Shown piece after piece: positions 63,668-64,000 of a stretch of 64,000 bases of DNA; the first letter of the stretch is position 1, and each line of letters starts with the position of its first letter. The DNA is taken from assembly GCF_023053635.1 (NCBI RefSeq), contig NC_086179.1, forward strand, positions 2,618,001 through 2,682,000, in the 5' to 3' direction. This DNA comes from Elgaria multicarinata webbii. Its lineage: Eukaryota > Chordata > Lepidosauria > Squamata > Anguidae. The position numbers and the translations under genes are program-made. Under the pieces are notes generated by a model that worked only from the letters and a program-made list of their open reading frames with translations, made no database searches and was not told the origin of the DNA.

Positions 63668-63752
63668 ATTCATAGAAACATAGAATCACAGAGTAGTAGA
63701 GTTGGAAGGGGCCTTTAAGGCCATCGAGTCCAACCCCCTGCTCAATGCAGGA
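63668..63752 (-). repeat. CR1 LINE 3' end
   Basis: 'gaaacatagaatcacagagt' to 'ctgctcaatgcaggaa'. Confidence 0.88.
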
Positions 63753-64000
63753 ACAAATGTTCAGAGGAATTGGTGAAGGCCATCTCCGGAGACCTGGACA
63801 GGCTCATATAAGAGAAGACAGCCCTTTTTTTCTTATTCTTATTTGCAACCATTCCTCTGGATGTTTGTTCAGTGCAATGAAAATGCACCTGCCTGTTAAG
63901 ATCTCCAGTGATTTCCATGATCTGATAGCTTGTACTTTAAAAGGTATCCCAAAAAAGGACACGGAAGTCATTTGCATCTCAAAAATGGCCATTTGAATAG

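Overview
The window looks like a gene-poor, repeat-rich piece of a squamate reptile genome (lizard or snake; I cannot name the species). Reasons: many CR1 LINE copies with the typical ATTCTATG octamer 3' ends, many L2-type LINE copies, tRNA-derived and CORE-type SINEs, numerous non-autonomous DNA transposons, and host genes of the small secreted C-type lectin family with vertebrate GT-AG introns. There is no bacterial or organellar signal.

Host genes. Three complete C-type lectin genes were assembled by eye from exons too short to stand alone. Gene A is on + (coding 7295-17810, 162 aa). Gene B is on - (coding 33166-23939, 161 aa). Gene C is on - (coding 51037-40612, 160 aa). Each has five coding exons with the same intron phases (1,0,0,1): signal peptide exon, CxxxW...C exon, G-HLAS...WIG exon, W-x-W/long-loop exon, and the terminal ND...C...C exon. 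B and C also have a matching upstream non-coding first exon. B has a TATA box 87 bp before the donor, and C has a decayed box at the same place. A third copy of this TATA/first-exon/donor module lies at 1391-1493 on -, and is best read as the start of a fourth lectin gene (D) running off the left edge. A decayed copy of gene C's signal exon lies at 57112-57160. So this is a tandem cluster: D<- A-> <-B <-C, with a pseudo-exon to the right. The predicted calcium/sugar sites differ: B keeps EPN...E...ND, C has EPT...SD, and A has lost both motifs but gained two cysteines.

Repeats. Most of the remaining sequence is layered transposons: (i) CR1 LINE 3' halves; (ii) L2-clade LINE C-termini and tails, plus a second L2-like family at 44105-45000; (iii) hAT-like non-autonomous elements with TAGGGTGACC, TAGGGCTGTGCAC or CAGCCTTCCTC ends and 8-bp target duplications; (iv) Harbinger-like MITEs with GGCC..CTAGAC or GTCTACAC ends and 3-bp target duplications. 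Several are nested inside one another in a readable order.

The most unusual block is 57521-61806. A Harbinger-like MITE was split by a 3.4-kb hAT-like element (57675-61081, perfect 8-bp duplication TTCAATAC). That element holds about 34 copies of a 67-bp minisatellite with higher-order structure, followed by about 690 bp of alternating near-perfect palindromes. All coordinates of repeats other than those with stated target duplications are approximate (within about 10 bp).
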